From a bacterium (Candidatus Blackallbacteria) CG13_big_fil_rev_8_21_14_2_50_49_14 (GTDB lineage Bacteria > Cyanobacteriota > Sericytochromatia > UBA7694), in assembly GCA_002783405.1 (NCBI GenBank), contig PFGG01000047.1:1-64000 (forward strand): a DNA stretch of 64,000 bases. Direction: 5' to 3'. Position numbers and translations under genes: made by a program. Below, piece by piece: positions 9,005 through 18,157 of this stretch (position 1 is its first letter; every line of letters starts with the position of its first letter). The notes below the pieces were generated by a model. That model was not told where the DNA came from. It saw only the letters and a program-made list of their open reading frames with translations, and searched no databases.

Positions 9005-9811
9005 TCAATCAGCCCAGGCAATCAAGCCTCCCAAACGCCCAGTAAGCCCCTGATCCCGTCGGAAAGAGAAAAACAGTTCAGGCTCACTGACTGTACAACG
9101 ATTCAAACTGAACAGTGTTTCGGGCTGAATACCCGCTCTCAAAGCCTGACGTCTGTTAATTTCTACCAAATCAAGATGGACTTTTTCGCCTTTGACACGC
9201 GCCACTTGTGGATCACGAATATCCACATGATCCGCAAACGCCTCAGCCACCTCAGTGCCCACTTCAAATTGTTCAAAGCCAATGCCTGGACCAATTGCCA
9301 CTTGAATCCGATCGGCCTGGGCACCAAACTCAGCTTGCATACGCTCAATCACCCGCCTGAGAATCTGGGCCTGGGTTCCCCGCCAACCGGCATGAACGGC
9401 TCCGATCACATGCGCCACAGGCTCAACCAAAAGAATCGGCAAGCAATCCGCAACCTGAATCAAAAGCGGAAGGTCTGTCTCGGCAGTGATCAGCCCATCG
9501 GTATCCGCAATGCCTTCTTCCTGGCTGAAAGCCCCCCGCCCCGCATCTTCAGCTTTTACGGTATAAAGCCCTGCCCCATGACACTGCCGACAAGCCACCA
9601 GACGCTCGATATTCATGCTCAAGCCAGCCCCCAAACGGCGGCGGTTTTCAAGCACAGCCTCATAGGCTTCTGTTTCCTGACCCGTGGGATATTTGAGATT
9701 GAGTGATGCATAAGGCGCTTCGCTCACACCCCCGGCTCGGGTTGAAAAGCCATGGCGCAGACCGGAAATATTCAGCCAGGCAGGGTTTTGTAAAAACAGC
9801 GGATGGGTCAT
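9005..9811 (-). CDS. pgeF: Laccase-domain purine nucleoside phosphorylase / peptidoglycan editing factor
   Basis: YfiH/PgeF (DUF152) family protein, 268 residues. The family includes enzymes with purine nucleoside phosphorylase and adenosine deaminase activity and, in E. coli, a protein that keeps the wrong amino acid out of peptidoglycan stems. Visible zinc-site residues are H78 (QCHGAG), C123 (ADCLPILL) and H140 (GAVHAGWRG), followed by the GPGIGFEQFEVG loop. The start at 9811 is set by a perfect AGGAGG Shine-Dalgarno; the longer open frame upstream has no family similarity. The gene is transcribed away from the secreted metzincin at 9980, with a 168-bp divergent promoter region between them. 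Confidence 0.93.
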   Translation of the reverse strand: MTHPLFLQNPAWLNISGLRHGFSTRAGGVSEAPYASLNLKYPTGQETEAYEAVLENRRRLGAGLSMNIERLVACRQCHGAGLYTVKAEDAGRGAFSQEEGIADTDGLITAETDLPLLIQVADCLPILLVEPVAHVIGAVHAGWRGTQAQILRRVIERMQAEFGAQADRIQVAIGPGIGFEQFEVGTEVAEAFADHVDIRDPQVARVKGEKVHLDLVEINRRQALRAGIQPETLFSLNRCTVSEPELFFSFRRDQGLTGRLGGLIAWAD

Positions 9812-9937
9812 GAAAAGCCTCCTGAAACAGCATACTGCATGCCTCCAGTATCTCACAGAGTACAAAGCAATGCTCCGCCGCAAGCCCGGTGGTGGGTTTG
9901 CACTCAAACAAAGCCCAGAAAGATAAGTTCTTGATGG

Positions 9938-9943
9938 TAAAAT
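9938..9943 (+). promoter_or_regulatory. Probable extended -10 element (TGG-TAAAAT) for the metzincin gene
   Basis: TAAAAT preceded by TGG, 37 bases before the ATG at 9980. No good -35 is seen at the expected place, so it would act as an extended -10 promoter. Read from sequence only. Confidence 0.45.
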
Positions 9944-9979
9944 GCATGCAATTCGTGATTGACAGAGGTAAATCGTTCC

Positions 9980-12604
9980 ATGTTGCAACGCCGTCTTTCT
10001 CTGCTGACGCTTTTGCCGCTCTTAAGCCTGAGTCTTTGGCTAAGCCCTGCTTGCCAAGTTTCCGCCCAAGCCAGCCCAAATCAAGCGGGAGAAGAAAATG
10101 CTCCCAGTTTTGAAAAAACCATCAAGGGTTTTACTGCCTTGCCGGGACTGTTTACGTTTTATCTCAAAGAAAGCGATCACAAAATCCTGCTCGAAATTCA
10201 ACCCGCTCAGCTGGATCAGGTTTTTTTGCTCAGTATTACCCGCGAAGCCGGAGACGGCGCATTTTTTGATTCTTCCTCTCAGGAAAATACCTTGCCCGTT
10301 TATTTTCACAAGGTCGGAAAAACCATTCAGCTTCTGGTCAAAAACTACAATTACCGCGCCGATCAGAACACCGCCATTCAGCGGGCCATTCCACGCGGGG
10401 TCAGTGATGCCCTGCTGGGATCGACACAGGTGATCGGCCCTCCGCATCCTGAAAAAGGCGCCTTGCTGGTGGACGCCGCCGAGCTCTTCGTCAGCGATTT
10501 GGCCAATACCGGCCGTTTTTTTCAAATGCTGCAACGCGAAGGTCTGGCCAGCTATCGTTTAGACGAACGCAACAGTTATTTACAGAAAATCAAATCCTTT
10601 CCTGAGAACAATGAGATTGAAGTGCTCTTGAATTATCTGGGGGAGGGCACAGATTTCCCCACCCCCACCCTGGCCGATGACCGTGGTTTTCGGCATCTGA
10701 TGCATTACAGTCTCAGCAAACTACCTGAAACCAGCTATCAGCCGCGTTTGGCTGATGATCGCGTGGGACACTTTACCACCATGTATTGGGACTATAACCA
10801 ATTCTCCAAAGAGGATCCCTATGTCCGCTATATTAACCGCTGGAATCTTGAAAAAGCAGATCCCCGGCTGCCCCTCTCTCCCCCCCGCGAGCCGATTGTG
10901 TTCTGGCTCGAGAATACCATTCCCACAGAATATCGCGATGCCGTTCGAGAAGGCGTTTTGCTCTGGAACACTGCCTTTGAAAAAATTGGTTTCAAAGACG
11001 CCATTCAGGTCAAGCAAATGCCTGATGACGCCGACTGGGATCCCGCTGACGCCCGTTACAATACCATCCGTTGGATGGTGAATCCAGGTGCCAGTTATGC
11101 TGTGGGCCCCTCGCGTGCTCACCCTCTGACAGGCGAGGTCTATGATGCCGATGTGCGCATCAGTGCGGATTTTATCCGTGCCATGTATAACGAATACGAT
11201 TTTTGGGCCACCCCTTTGGCTGAGGCCCCCAAAGCCCAAAACCAAACCAAGGCCCGCAAAAACAGCCAGCAGCGCTGTGAGTATTCTCAGGGGCTGGCAC
11301 ATGAACTGAGCTTTGGTCGCCAGCTGATGGCCGCACGCGGAAGTCTCTCACCGGCCGCTTCCGCTCAATTTATTCACGATGCTATTATTGCGCTGGTGGC
11401 CCATGAAGTTGGGCATACCTTGGGTCTGCGCCATAACTTTAAGGCCAGCACCCTGCACAAGGCCTCCGATCTGCATTTGCTCAATCAAACCCGCAGCAAG
11501 GGCCTGACCAGTTCTGTCATGGATTATGTGCCCGTCAATCTCGCCCCCAAGGGTGTTAAACAGGGAGAATACTACCAAACCACCCTGGGGCCCTACGATT
11601 ACTGGGCGATTGAATACGCCTACCGCCAATTCACCAAAGACAGCGATCTCAGCGAAAAGGGCCAGCTCGAAAAGATTGCAGCCCGCTCCAGTCAACCCGA
11701 ACTGGCCTATGGAACCGATGAAGATGTCTATGGCGGCCCCTTGTCAGTAGATCCCTTGGCCAATTTTTGGGATCTGGGGGCAGATCCCCTGCTTTTTCAA
11801 CGCCAACGCCTGGAATTGGCCCAGGAGCTGTTCAGCAAACTGGAAAAAGAATTTGAAAAACCCGGCGAACGCTATCCACGCCTGCGTCAGGTTTTTTCGA
11901 TGGCTCTCAGTGAATACTTTGTCTCTGTACAGGGCATTGTCAAATATGTAGGCGGCATCTACACCCACCGCAACCATATCGGAGATCCCCAGGCCCGCGT
12001 ACCCCTGGAAGTTGTACCCGCAGCCAAACAGCGCGAAGCATTGGAGCTGGTTGCAACGCAGTTGTTTAACCAGGAAGCGTTTCAATTCAGCCCCGAACTG
12101 CTGAGCAAAATGGGCCCCGAACGCCAATGGGATTTTGAAGACAGTTTGCTGGATTCAAGCCTGGATCTGCCTCTGCATCAAATCGTCAAATCCTTGCACA
12201 GTCGAGTCTTGGGCTATTTACTCAGCTCTCCACTTTTGAACCGGATTCAGGACAATGAACTGCTGTTTAAAAAGGGAGAAGCCCGCTTTACGCTGGAACA
12301 GCACTTCAGTTTTCTGCGTGACAGCATTTGGAAAGAGCTCAAACAAGGTCAAAATATTGTCAGTTTCCGGCGCAATTTACAAAGAATCCACCTTGAACAG
12401 CTCAAACAGATTTATTTAAACAGGAATTTGTTCTTATCTGCAGATGCCCGCACCTTGGCCCGTCAGGATTTAATCCAGTTGCGTCAGGGAATTGATCAGG
12501 CCTTGAAGGTTTCAGGAGTCAAACTGGATGCCTTGACACGTGCGCATTTAGACGAATCGCGTGCCATCATGGATACCACGATCAAAGCCAGCATCGCGCG
12601 TTAG
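9980..12604 (+). CDS. Secreted zinc-dependent metalloprotease (DUF5117/DUF4953 metzincin family)
   Basis: Exported zinc protease of 874 residues. The N-terminal 30 residues are a hydrophobic signal peptide; cleavage near VSA-QA, or less likely lipidation at the Cys in LSPAC. A DUF5117/5118-type beta-rich N-terminal region leads into a metzincin core. The zinc site HEVGHTLGLRH starts at H475 (H475, H479, H485; catalytic E476), and a Met-turn SVMDYVP follows about 35 residues later. A long helical C-terminal region completes the protein. The start is the ATG at 9980 with AGAGGT upstream. Its substrate is unknown; family members are periplasmic or surface enzymes. The gene ends 18 bp from the convergent rimO stop. 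Confidence 0.88.
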   Translation: MLQRRLSLLTLLPLLSLSLWLSPACQVSAQASPNQAGEENAPSFEKTIKGFTALPGLFTFYLKESDHKILLEIQPAQLDQVFLLSITREAGDGAFFDSSSQENTLPVYFHKVGKTIQLLVKNYNYRADQNTAIQRAIPRGVSDALLGSTQVIGPPHPEKGALLVDAAELFVSDLANTGRFFQMLQREGLASYRLDERNSYLQKIKSFPENNEIEVLLNYLGEGTDFPTPTLADDRGFRHLMHYSLSKLPETSYQPRLADDRVGHFTTMYWDYNQFSKEDPYVRYINRWNLEKADPRLPLSPPREPIVFWLENTIPTEYRDAVREGVLLWNTAFEKIGFKDAIQVKQMPDDADWDPADARYNTIRWMVNPGASYAVGPSRAHPLTGEVYDADVRISADFIRAMYNEYDFWATPLAEAPKAQNQTKARKNSQQRCEYSQGLAHELSFGRQLMAARGSLSPAASAQFIHDAIIALVAHEVGHTLGLRHNFKASTLHKASDLHLLNQTRSKGLTSSVMDYVPVNLAPKGVKQGEYYQTTLGPYDYWAIEYAYRQFTKDSDLSEKGQLEKIAARSSQPELAYGTDEDVYGGPLSVDPLANFWDLGADPLLFQRQRLELAQELFSKLEKEFEKPGERYPRLRQVFSMALSEYFVSVQGIVKYVGGIYTHRNHIGDPQARVPLEVVPAAKQREALELVATQLFNQEAFQFSPELLSKMGPERQWDFEDSLLDSSLDLPLHQIVKSLHSRVLGYLLSSPLLNRIQDNELLFKKGEARFTLEQHFSFLRDSIWKELKQGQNIVSFRRNLQRIHLEQLKQIYLNRNLFLSADARTLARQDLIQLRQGIDQALKVSGVKLDALTRAHLDESRAIMDTTIKASIAR

Positions 12605-12621
12605 ACAGATCAGGCGGGCAG

Positions 12622-14037
12622 CTAACGCCCGCCTGCCAATTCAATTTTCCAGGGAGCCAGGCCCACGACTTCGCCAAAAAGGTCGTAATCATCAGAGGCC
12701 TCAATGCGCACACGCACGCGATCTCCGATCTTGATCGAACCTGCAGGCAGGGCACGGGCTTCTGGGGTCTCCGCCAGATCACCATGCACACAGAAAACCT
12801 GTCCGTCAATTTCAGGGGCATCGGCCCAACTGCGCCCAATCAATTGGCCGGGTTCCTCATTATAATCGTCGATCACCACATCCATTTCGGAGCCAATGCG
12901 GGCAGCCAGTTTTTCAGCTGAAATCGCCTGCTGAAGCGCCATAAAACGCTCATAGCGTTCCTGTTTCACTTCTTCAGGCACCAAATCTGAGAAATGGGTA
13001 GCATCAGCTTCTTCAACCTCAGAATAGGTAAAACAACCCACCCGATCTAAACGGGCTTCCTGGAGAAAATCAAGCAGCAATTGAAAATCTTCTTCAGTCT
13101 CCCCCGGAAAGCCAACAATAAAGGTTGAGCGCAGCACAATTTCAGGACAAATCTGACGCCAGCGGCGCACGTACTCCAATTGCTGTGCCGCACCCGGTCG
13201 CCGCATGCGTTTCAGCACCGCTGGGCTGGCGTGCTGAAAGGGCACATCCAGATAGGGCAAAAGTTTGCCTGCGGCCATCAGTTCCACCAGTTTATCGACA
13301 AAGGGATAAGGGTAAACATAGTGCAACCGCACCCAAGCACCGGTTTCTCCCAATTGTGTCGCCAAATCAACCAAATGAGCGGGAATCTCCCGCCCTTGAA
13401 AGGCCGTGCTGCGGTGGCGAAGATCCACGCCATAGGCGCTGGTATCTTGTGCAATCACCAAGAGTTCACGTGTACCACTGCGCAGCAAGCGCCAGGCTTC
13501 GCCCAAAATATCTTTGCTGTCGCGGGAAACCTGCTTGCCCCGCAATTTGGGAATAATACAAAAGCTACAGGTATGGTTACATCCTTCTGCAATTTTCAGA
13601 TAACTGAAATGGCGAGGCGTCAGTTTAATTCCCGCTTCAGGCACCAAAGCCGTATGCGGGTTCTGATCCGGGGGAATCAGCTCATGAATGGCATGTAAAA
13701 CTGCATCATCGGCCATCGAGCCTGTAATCGCATGCACCATCGGATAGCGTTCACGTACCGTTTCAGGGCGTTCGCCCAGGCAACCGGTCACAATCACTTT
13801 ACCCGTTGCATCCATGGCTTCGCCAATGGCTTCCAGCGATTCTTCAACCGCAGGGGTAATAAAACCACAGGTATTGACGATCACGGCATGGGCTTCCTCA
13901 TAACTGGGTGCCACTTCATAGCCTTCGGCCCGCAGTTGGGTCAGAATACGCTCACTGTCGACCAAGGCCTTGGGACAACCCAGACTGACAAAACCGACTT
14001 TTTTAATTGCAGAAGAGGGAGATTTAATTTTAACCAT
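12622..14037 (-). CDS. rimO: Ribosomal protein S12 methylthiotransferase RimO
   Basis: Radical SAM methylthiotransferase that adds a methylthio group to a conserved Asp of ribosomal protein S12. The protein is 471 residues. The N-terminal UPF0004 domain carries the second cluster cysteines C21 ([12 protein letters not shown]), C57 and C86. The radical SAM cluster is C153-C157-C160 ([10 protein letters not shown]), and a TRAM domain ends the protein. S12-type specificity is inferred from the [12 protein letters not shown] box, which differs from MiaB. The start is uncertain: ATG at 14037 is preferred, ATG at 14046 is possible. A perfect TATAAT lies 7 bases before 14037, which would give an almost leaderless transcript. 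Confidence 0.94.
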   Translation of the reverse strand: MVKIKSPSSAIKKVGFVSLGCPKALVDSERILTQLRAEGYEVAPSYEEAHAVIVNTCGFITPAVEESLEAIGEAMDATGKVIVTGCLGERPETVRERYPMVHAITGSMADDAVLHAIHELIPPDQNPHTALVPEAGIKLTPRHFSYLKIAEGCNHTCSFCIIPKLRGKQVSRDSKDILGEAWRLLRSGTRELLVIAQDTSAYGVDLRHRSTAFQGREIPAHLVDLATQLGETGAWVRLHYVYPYPFVDKLVELMAAGKLLPYLDVPFQHASPAVLKRMRRPGAAQQLEYVRRWRQICPEIVLRSTFIVGFPGETEEDFQLLLDFLQEARLDRVGCFTYSEVEEADATHFSDLVPEEVKQERYERFMALQQAISAEKLAARIGSEMDVVIDDYNEEPGQLIGRSWADAPEIDGQVFCVHGDLAETPEARALPAGSIKIGDRVRVRIEASDDYDLFGEVVGLAPWKIELAGGR

Positions 14038-14044
14038 AGCCTGC

Positions 14045-14050
14045 ATTATA
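14045..14050 (-). promoter_or_regulatory. Extended -10 (TGC-TATAAT) directly before rimO
   Basis: On the minus strand TGCTATAAT is followed by only 7 bases and then the rimO ATG at 14037. This would place the transcription start at or next to the start codon. No matching -35 is seen at 17 bp. Confidence 0.5.
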
Positions 14051-14124
14051 GCAGAGGGCAGAGGCAAGAAAGAGAGAAAAGGAAAGCGAAAATAAGATGC
14101 TATACTCAAAAGAAAAGTCTCAGC

Positions 14125-14655
14125 ATGCCACCTATTGAAAATTGGCTTCCAGATCGCCGCTTGATTTTTTGGTCACCCCCTCTCGCCATATTCTCGCATC
14201 GCTGGCGTTCACTGACTCCCCAGGCGAAAGAAGGGTTGCTCATGCAGGGGTTGCGTCAATTCCTGAACCTGCCAGCACCTTGTGCCCCCCCTGCTGATGT
14301 CTGGCTGATTCGCTTTGATGCCCAAGCGCAGCAGATTGAACTGCTGGGGCCATTTGAAAACCTTCCCGTGCGGCCGGAGCAGCGACGTCAACCCCGCGTG
14401 ATCTGCCTGCCACTTAAAAAAGCACAGCTGATCAAACAATTTCACCGCAGTTTGCCCTGGTCAGATCTTTATGAGCCAGAAGACAACGAATTTGACAATC
14501 TTTCCCTACGGCTCAAACTGGAATCCCGCCATGCAGAACTCACTGGAGAATTTGATCTGCTCTCTGACCTGGAACCGGATTCGGGGTATGGCCATTCAGC
14601 CCAGAGTCAAGAGGTTCAAAGACGCGTGGCAATTGTAGAAGATTGGCTGAAATAG
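14125..14655 (+). CDS. Hypothetical protein, 176 aa
   Basis: Not recognised. It starts at the ATG at 14125; the open frame extends upstream into rimO but that part is antisense shadow. The product has no signal peptide and no membrane segment. It is rich in Leu, Pro and charged residues, with a basic middle (about 95-115) and an acidic segment [10 protein letters not shown] (about 115-125). It ends just before a strong stem-loop. A TATACT -10-like box lies at 14101-14106. It is a single gene divergent from rimO. No function is proposed. Confidence 0.55.
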   Translation: MPPIENWLPDRRLIFWSPPLAIFSHRWRSLTPQAKEGLLMQGLRQFLNLPAPCAPPADVWLIRFDAQAQQIELLGPFENLPVRPEQRRQPRVICLPLKKAQLIKQFHRSLPWSDLYEPEDNEFDNLSLRLKLESRHAELTGEFDLLSDLEPDSGYGHSAQSQEVQRRVAIVEDWLK

Positions 14656-14657
14656 CC

Positions 14658-14685
14658 AGAAAAAAACCCCGGTCGAAACCGGGGT
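14658..14685 (-). terminator. Rho-independent terminator of the subtilase gene
   Basis: Perfect 8-bp stem ACCCCGGT / ACCGGGGT with a CGAA tetraloop (14666-14685). On the minus strand it is followed by a run of T (complement of the A-run at 14660-14666). It therefore terminates the minus-strand protease; on the plus strand the T-run is missing. Confidence 0.8.
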
Positions 14686-14711
14686 AACAGTGTGTGTGTG
14701 GAGATTATTGC

Positions 14712-16076
14712 TTAACGGCGGACAGGGGCAGTACTCAAAGCTTTGAGTACATTGATACGGCCATGTCCATAGTATTTGTCAAAACCGACATCGCCACGAT
14801 CATCGGTAGTGGCTTCAAGATGAGCCTTGACTTGTTCCTGCTTCAGATCAGGCCACTGGCTGCGAACCAGGGCTGCCAAACCAGCCACAGCGGGGGTGGC
14901 CATGGAAGTGCCACTGATAGAGCCGTAATCCTTGCTGGGCATGCCACTTGCATAGGTCGGGAAAGTAGAGAGGATGCCAACGCCAGGAGCACTGACCGAA
15001 ATCCAAGGGCCATACTGTGAGAAATTGGCACGGGTATCATTGCTGTCGGTCGCACCGACAGCCACCACCCCAGGATAGGCAGCGGGATAGGATTTTTGTT
15101 CACGACCGGAATTACCCATCGCAGCCACCACAACAGCATCCTTAGAAATGGCGTGTTTTACAGCGTCTCCCACCAGTTGGGAATCAGAACCGCCACCCAA
15201 ACTCAAGCTAATGACTTTGGCGCCATTGTCTGCAGCCCACATAATGCCTGAAGCCACATCGGCCCAAGAGCCTGAACCACGGTTATCCAGCACGCGTACG
15301 GGCAAAACCTTGACGCCAGGTGCATAACCGGCAACACCAATCTGGTTATTGGTGATCGCTGCAGAAATGCCTGCGCAATGGGTGCCGTGCCCCTGACCAT
15401 CGTTGGGATCTTCATCTTTGTCTACGAAATCATAACCTTTGACCAGTTTAGCAGCCAGGTCAGGGTGTTTCAGATCCACGCCAGTGTCCACAATCGCGAG
15501 CAGCAGATCGGGGTTCCCTTTTTGAATTTCCCACCCTTTTTGAGAGCTGGTCAATTTGTGAGCATATTGCTTTTCAAACATTTCATCGTTGGGGAAACCG
15601 GGCGCATCCCCTTCACGGGAGATCTGGTAAGGAACGGCTTGCTCAGGGCTGAGGCTGATAATGCCATTGGGTTCAGCATAGAGTACGGAAGGATTTTTGC
15701 GCAGGGCATCAATCGCTTGAGCCGTATTGGCAGCGGGCGCCTTTACAAGTTGAATACCGAGGTGAGGTAAGCCTAACGTTTGAACAGAACTCAGACGCAA
15801 AGTGCTAAGCACTGACTGGGTTGAGCTGACACTCACCCCGGGTTTAAATCTGACTATGATTTCTCCAGGAATAGCTGAGGTTGATGCGTAAAGTGATGCT
15901 TTAAGTGGAGTACGGTTAACCTGGGCAGAAGACACAGCAGACGCCGCGCCAACACGGGCGGCCAATTGCTGGGAAGTAACAGCCGGTGCAAGACCGGACT
16001 GACAAGCTGACAATGCAGTCAGCAAACTGCCGCTGGCAAGAAGAACACTTGTAAAACGAATAGAATTTCGGATCAT
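14712..16076 (-). CDS. Subtilisin-family (S8) serine protease lipoprotein
   Basis: Exported serine protease of 454 residues. The signal peptide ends in a lipobox LSAC with C25, so it is likely lipid-anchored. A pro-region at about 65-145 (EIIVRFKPG start, inhibitor I9-like fold) precedes the S8 catalytic domain. The triad is visible: D197 (AIVDTGVD), H230 (GHGTHCAG) and S391 (SGTSMATP), with oxyanion N322 (AMGNSGR). The enzyme should be active after self-removal of the pro-region. The Shine-Dalgarno AGGAG is about 12 bases from the ATG. The upstream 140 bp are very AT-rich and contain a motif shared with the promoter at 56.1 kb. It is followed by a clear terminator. Confidence 0.94.
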   Translation of the reverse strand: MIRNSIRFTSVLLASGSLLTALSACQSGLAPAVTSQQLAARVGAASAVSSAQVNRTPLKASLYASTSAIPGEIIVRFKPGVSVSSTQSVLSTLRLSSVQTLGLPHLGIQLVKAPAANTAQAIDALRKNPSVLYAEPNGIISLSPEQAVPYQISREGDAPGFPNDEMFEKQYAHKLTSSQKGWEIQKGNPDLLLAIVDTGVDLKHPDLAAKLVKGYDFVDKDEDPNDGQGHGTHCAGISAAITNNQIGVAGYAPGVKVLPVRVLDNRGSGSWADVASGIMWAADNGAKVISLSLGGGSDSQLVGDAVKHAISKDAVVVAAMGNSGREQKSYPAAYPGVVAVGATDSNDTRANFSQYGPWISVSAPGVGILSTFPTYASGMPSKDYGSISGTSMATPAVAGLAALVRSQWPDLKQEQVKAHLEATTDDRGDVGFDKYYGHGRINVLKALSTAPVRR

Positions 16077-16122
16077 GTGGCGATAAATCTCCTGAAAAAA
16101 TCTTAGCTAAAAATTATTATAT

Positions 16123-16140
16123 TGTTAAAATAAGATTAAG
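16123..16140. promoter_or_regulatory. AT-rich motif TGTTAAAATAAGATTAAG upstream of the subtilase
   Basis: An 18-base element in the AT-rich divergent region between the subtilase and the 404-aa secreted protein. It differs at one base from TGTTAAAATAACATTAAG at 56081-56098, which overlaps the promoter of the 95-residue-repeat protein. At 56 kb the copy belongs to a perfect palindrome; here the symmetry is imperfect. Possible shared regulator site; inference only. Confidence 0.35.
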
Positions 16141-16212
16141 TCAATTAAAAAATTTAATATTTTTTTAATTTTTATTTAACAACATTATTTTTAACGTGAG
16201 AAGATCCCTCAC

Positions 16213-16218
16213 TATAAT
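16213..16218 (+). promoter_or_regulatory. Perfect -10 TATAAT six bases before an ATG
   Basis: TATAAT is followed by GAAGGC and then the ATG at 16225. A TTAACG-type -35 lies 16 bp upstream at 16191-16196. The predicted transcription start coincides with the start codon, so the mRNA may be leaderless. Confidence 0.5.
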
Positions 16219-16224
16219 GAAGGC

Positions 16225-17439
16225 ATGTTGACGCCATTTTTAATCTTTTTAGCCTGGATCCTGGGCTTTTTTCAATTCATGCAACCCGTCTTCCCGGCTT
16301 CGTCACCGGCCGAAGAACAAGCCTTGTATTGGGCTCCCGTGATTTACCAGCAAACCGATCCCCGTTTACCAAAAGCTGACTATATCACCCGCTTTGATTT
16401 CGATGGGGATTTTGATGGTTGGAATAATTGGGAAAATCTGCAAAAATTTCCACTTCAGGCTGCCGTCTATTACCATGTGGCAGAAACTGAAAATTTGCTT
16501 TTTATCTATTATGGGATTTTTCATCCCCGTGACTGGGAACCCGGTTTTGACAACCCCCTCAGCAGCCATGAAAACGATCTTGAAGATTTGCTCCTGGTGA
16601 TTCACAAAGACGGTTCTCCCCGAGGGCGTTTGCTTTTGCTCGAAACCCAGGCCCATTTTGATTTTCATGCCTATGCTGCAGCCCGCTTAAAATCTCGCTC
16701 CACCCCGATTGAAGGCCCCTTGCCCCTCGCAGGCCAAAGCCCCCGCATCCTGATTCCCCCAGGGGGGCACGGCAATTATGGTCTGTACTCAACCCGTCCT
16801 GAAGGCAGCGGTATTCTCTACCAAGCGGCAGAACAGGCAGCCGTTCCCCAAGGCCCTGACAGCTTTCAAAAAATCTGTAACTATCGCCTTTTGCCCTTTG
16901 ACGAACTCTGGCAACGTCGCAACCAGACCGGCCCCGGCACCCCCTATCGACGCTTTGGTGAATTCGGAGCCAATGATTATACCTGGTTGAATGCGGCTTC
17001 TGCCCCTTGGGTTCATGATGATCAAAACGATGGCCCTGTGTGGCCTGGCGATATTTTCGCAGATCCTGACTACGCCGTGCATCAACATGTCTCGGGTCTG
17101 CCCGCTTCTTCAGAAAATTATCTGCAGGCCCCCCTCTATACCCACCGTCTGGAAATTCAAGCCCTTCGAATCTTACGCCCAGTAGAGGCCCCACGGCTTG
17201 AAGTCTGGCAAAAAGAAACCCTGCTATGGAGTGTTCCTTTAAACCACCAAAGCGCTGAATATTGGCAATTACCGATTCAAACGCGTTATTTTTCACTGGC
17301 TCCCGGTGGCCTGAAACTCAAACTCACCAACCAAAACCAGGAACTTTCCAGCTTTGAATTTCCTACAGAAAATTCCCCCATGGCCTGGTATGGAAAAGAT
17401 TCTTTTTGGTTTCAAGCCAGTTTAAAACTGAAGCCTTGA
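16225..17439 (+). CDS. Secreted protein of unknown function, 404 aa
   Basis: Not recognised. The first about 25 residues are a signal peptide with a likely cut near FPASS. The mature part is Trp/Tyr/Pro-rich and probably all-beta. Near residue 55 there is an Asp-rich loop FDFDGDFDGWNNWEN that could bind calcium (D-x-D-x-D-G pattern), and HENDLEDLL follows at about 113. The pattern is loosely like Vps62/DUF946-type secreted proteins, but I cannot confirm it. It is divergent from the subtilase and shares its AT-rich upstream region. Confidence 0.65.
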   Translation: MLTPFLIFLAWILGFFQFMQPVFPASSPAEEQALYWAPVIYQQTDPRLPKADYITRFDFDGDFDGWNNWENLQKFPLQAAVYYHVAETENLLFIYYGIFHPRDWEPGFDNPLSSHENDLEDLLLVIHKDGSPRGRLLLLETQAHFDFHAYAAARLKSRSTPIEGPLPLAGQSPRILIPPGGHGNYGLYSTRPEGSGILYQAAEQAAVPQGPDSFQKICNYRLLPFDELWQRRNQTGPGTPYRRFGEFGANDYTWLNAASAPWVHDDQNDGPVWPGDIFADPDYAVHQHVSGLPASSENYLQAPLYTHRLEIQALRILRPVEAPRLEVWQKETLLWSVPLNHQSAEYWQLPIQTRYFSLAPGGLKLKLTNQNQELSSFEFPTENSPMAWYGKDSFWFQASLKLKP

Positions 17440-17486
17440 GCCTCAGACTTGACAGTCTCTGGCCTTCGGGCTTAATCTTGAAGAAA

Positions 17487-17507
17487 AAACAGCCTTTCGG
17501 GCTGTTT
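17487..17507 (+). terminator. Stem-loop between two plus-strand genes
   Basis: Perfect 8-bp stem AAACAGCC / GGCTGTTT with loop TTTCG. The T-run after it is only three bases on the plus strand, while the minus strand has a longer T-run. Probably ends the 404-aa gene, but weakly; it lies only 14 bases before the next ATG. Confidence 0.5.
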
Positions 17508-17521
17508 AAAGGCAGTGCGTC

Positions 17522-18106
17522 ATGCAAAACTTAAGTCTTAACCTTCCGATCAACGACTATTTGATGACTCCTGTCTCCTGCGAAAAGGTTTTTAGCCCCG
17601 AAGAATGCCAAAAATTAATTGAACTCCCCTGTTCCTATCAAAAATATGGGGAAACCATGCAAGCGACCGGCGAGCACAAAGAAGTCAGAGACTTCAGTAT
17701 TCGCTATACCATGAGCAAATATGTCGATCATCTGCCTGAAAACGAATGGGTCTTTGCACGCATTCACCAATTGGTGAAGGAAATCAACCAGGAAACCTTT
17801 AAATTCCGGCTCTTGGGATTTCCCAATTTACAGATTTTGGAATATCCTCTCAATGGCTTTTACCGCATGCATACGGATCTCGGTCAAGGGGTTCATTCTA
17901 CGCGCAAACTCAGTGTGGTCACCCTGCTTTCCGATCCCAAGGATTTTGAAGGCGGAGAATTAATGGGGGCCGATGAAGAGCCCATTCCCTTGTCTCAGGG
18001 CATGGTGGTCATGTTTCCAGCCTATCTTCCCCACCAGGTCAAACCTGTGCTCTCCGGCAAGCGTTACAGCATGGTCACCTGGGTTTTGGGCCCTCCCTAT
18101 CAATAA
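17522..18106 (+). CDS. 2-oxoglutarate/Fe(II)-dependent oxygenase (prolyl-4-hydroxylase-like)
   Basis: Cytosolic Fe(II)/2OG oxygenase of 194 residues. The iron triad is visible: H117 and D119 in RMHTDLG and H171 in LPHQV. R181 in GKRYSMVTWV is placed to bind the 2OG carboxylate. The segment RKLSVVTLLSDP...FEGGEL before the distal His is typical of the P4H/PKHD-type family, whose members hydroxylate proteins or small molecules. The substrate cannot be read from context. It follows a stem-loop and precedes the small haem-motif protein, with no clear operon. Confidence 0.88.
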   Translation: MQNLSLNLPINDYLMTPVSCEKVFSPEECQKLIELPCSYQKYGETMQATGEHKEVRDFSIRYTMSKYVDHLPENEWVFARIHQLVKEINQETFKFRLLGFPNLQILEYPLNGFYRMHTDLGQGVHSTRKLSVVTLLSDPKDFEGGELMGADEEPIPLSQGMVVMFPAYLPHQVKPVLSGKRYSMVTWVLGPPYQ

Positions 18107-18145
18107 AACACAGGCCAGCAACGTATTCATCAGAAACGCTTATGC

Positions 18146-18151
18146 TACAAT
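18146..18151 (+). promoter_or_regulatory. Extended -10 (TGC-TACAAT) six bases before an ATG
   Basis: TACAAT preceded by TGC, then AAGCCC and the ATG at 18158. As at rimO and 16225, this spacing predicts a leaderless or nearly leaderless mRNA. Confidence 0.45.
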
Positions 18152-18157
18152 AAGCCC

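Noticed and set aside
9812..9988. 59-residue N-terminal extension of pgeF
   Set aside because: An AGGAGG Shine-Dalgarno marks ATG 9811, and the extension has no family similarity; it covers the divergent promoter region.
16559..17296. 245-codon open frame on the minus strand opposite the 404-aa secreted protein
   Set aside because: Composition is Arg/Gly-rich nonsense, as expected from the reverse strand; the plus-strand frame has a signal peptide and a promoter.
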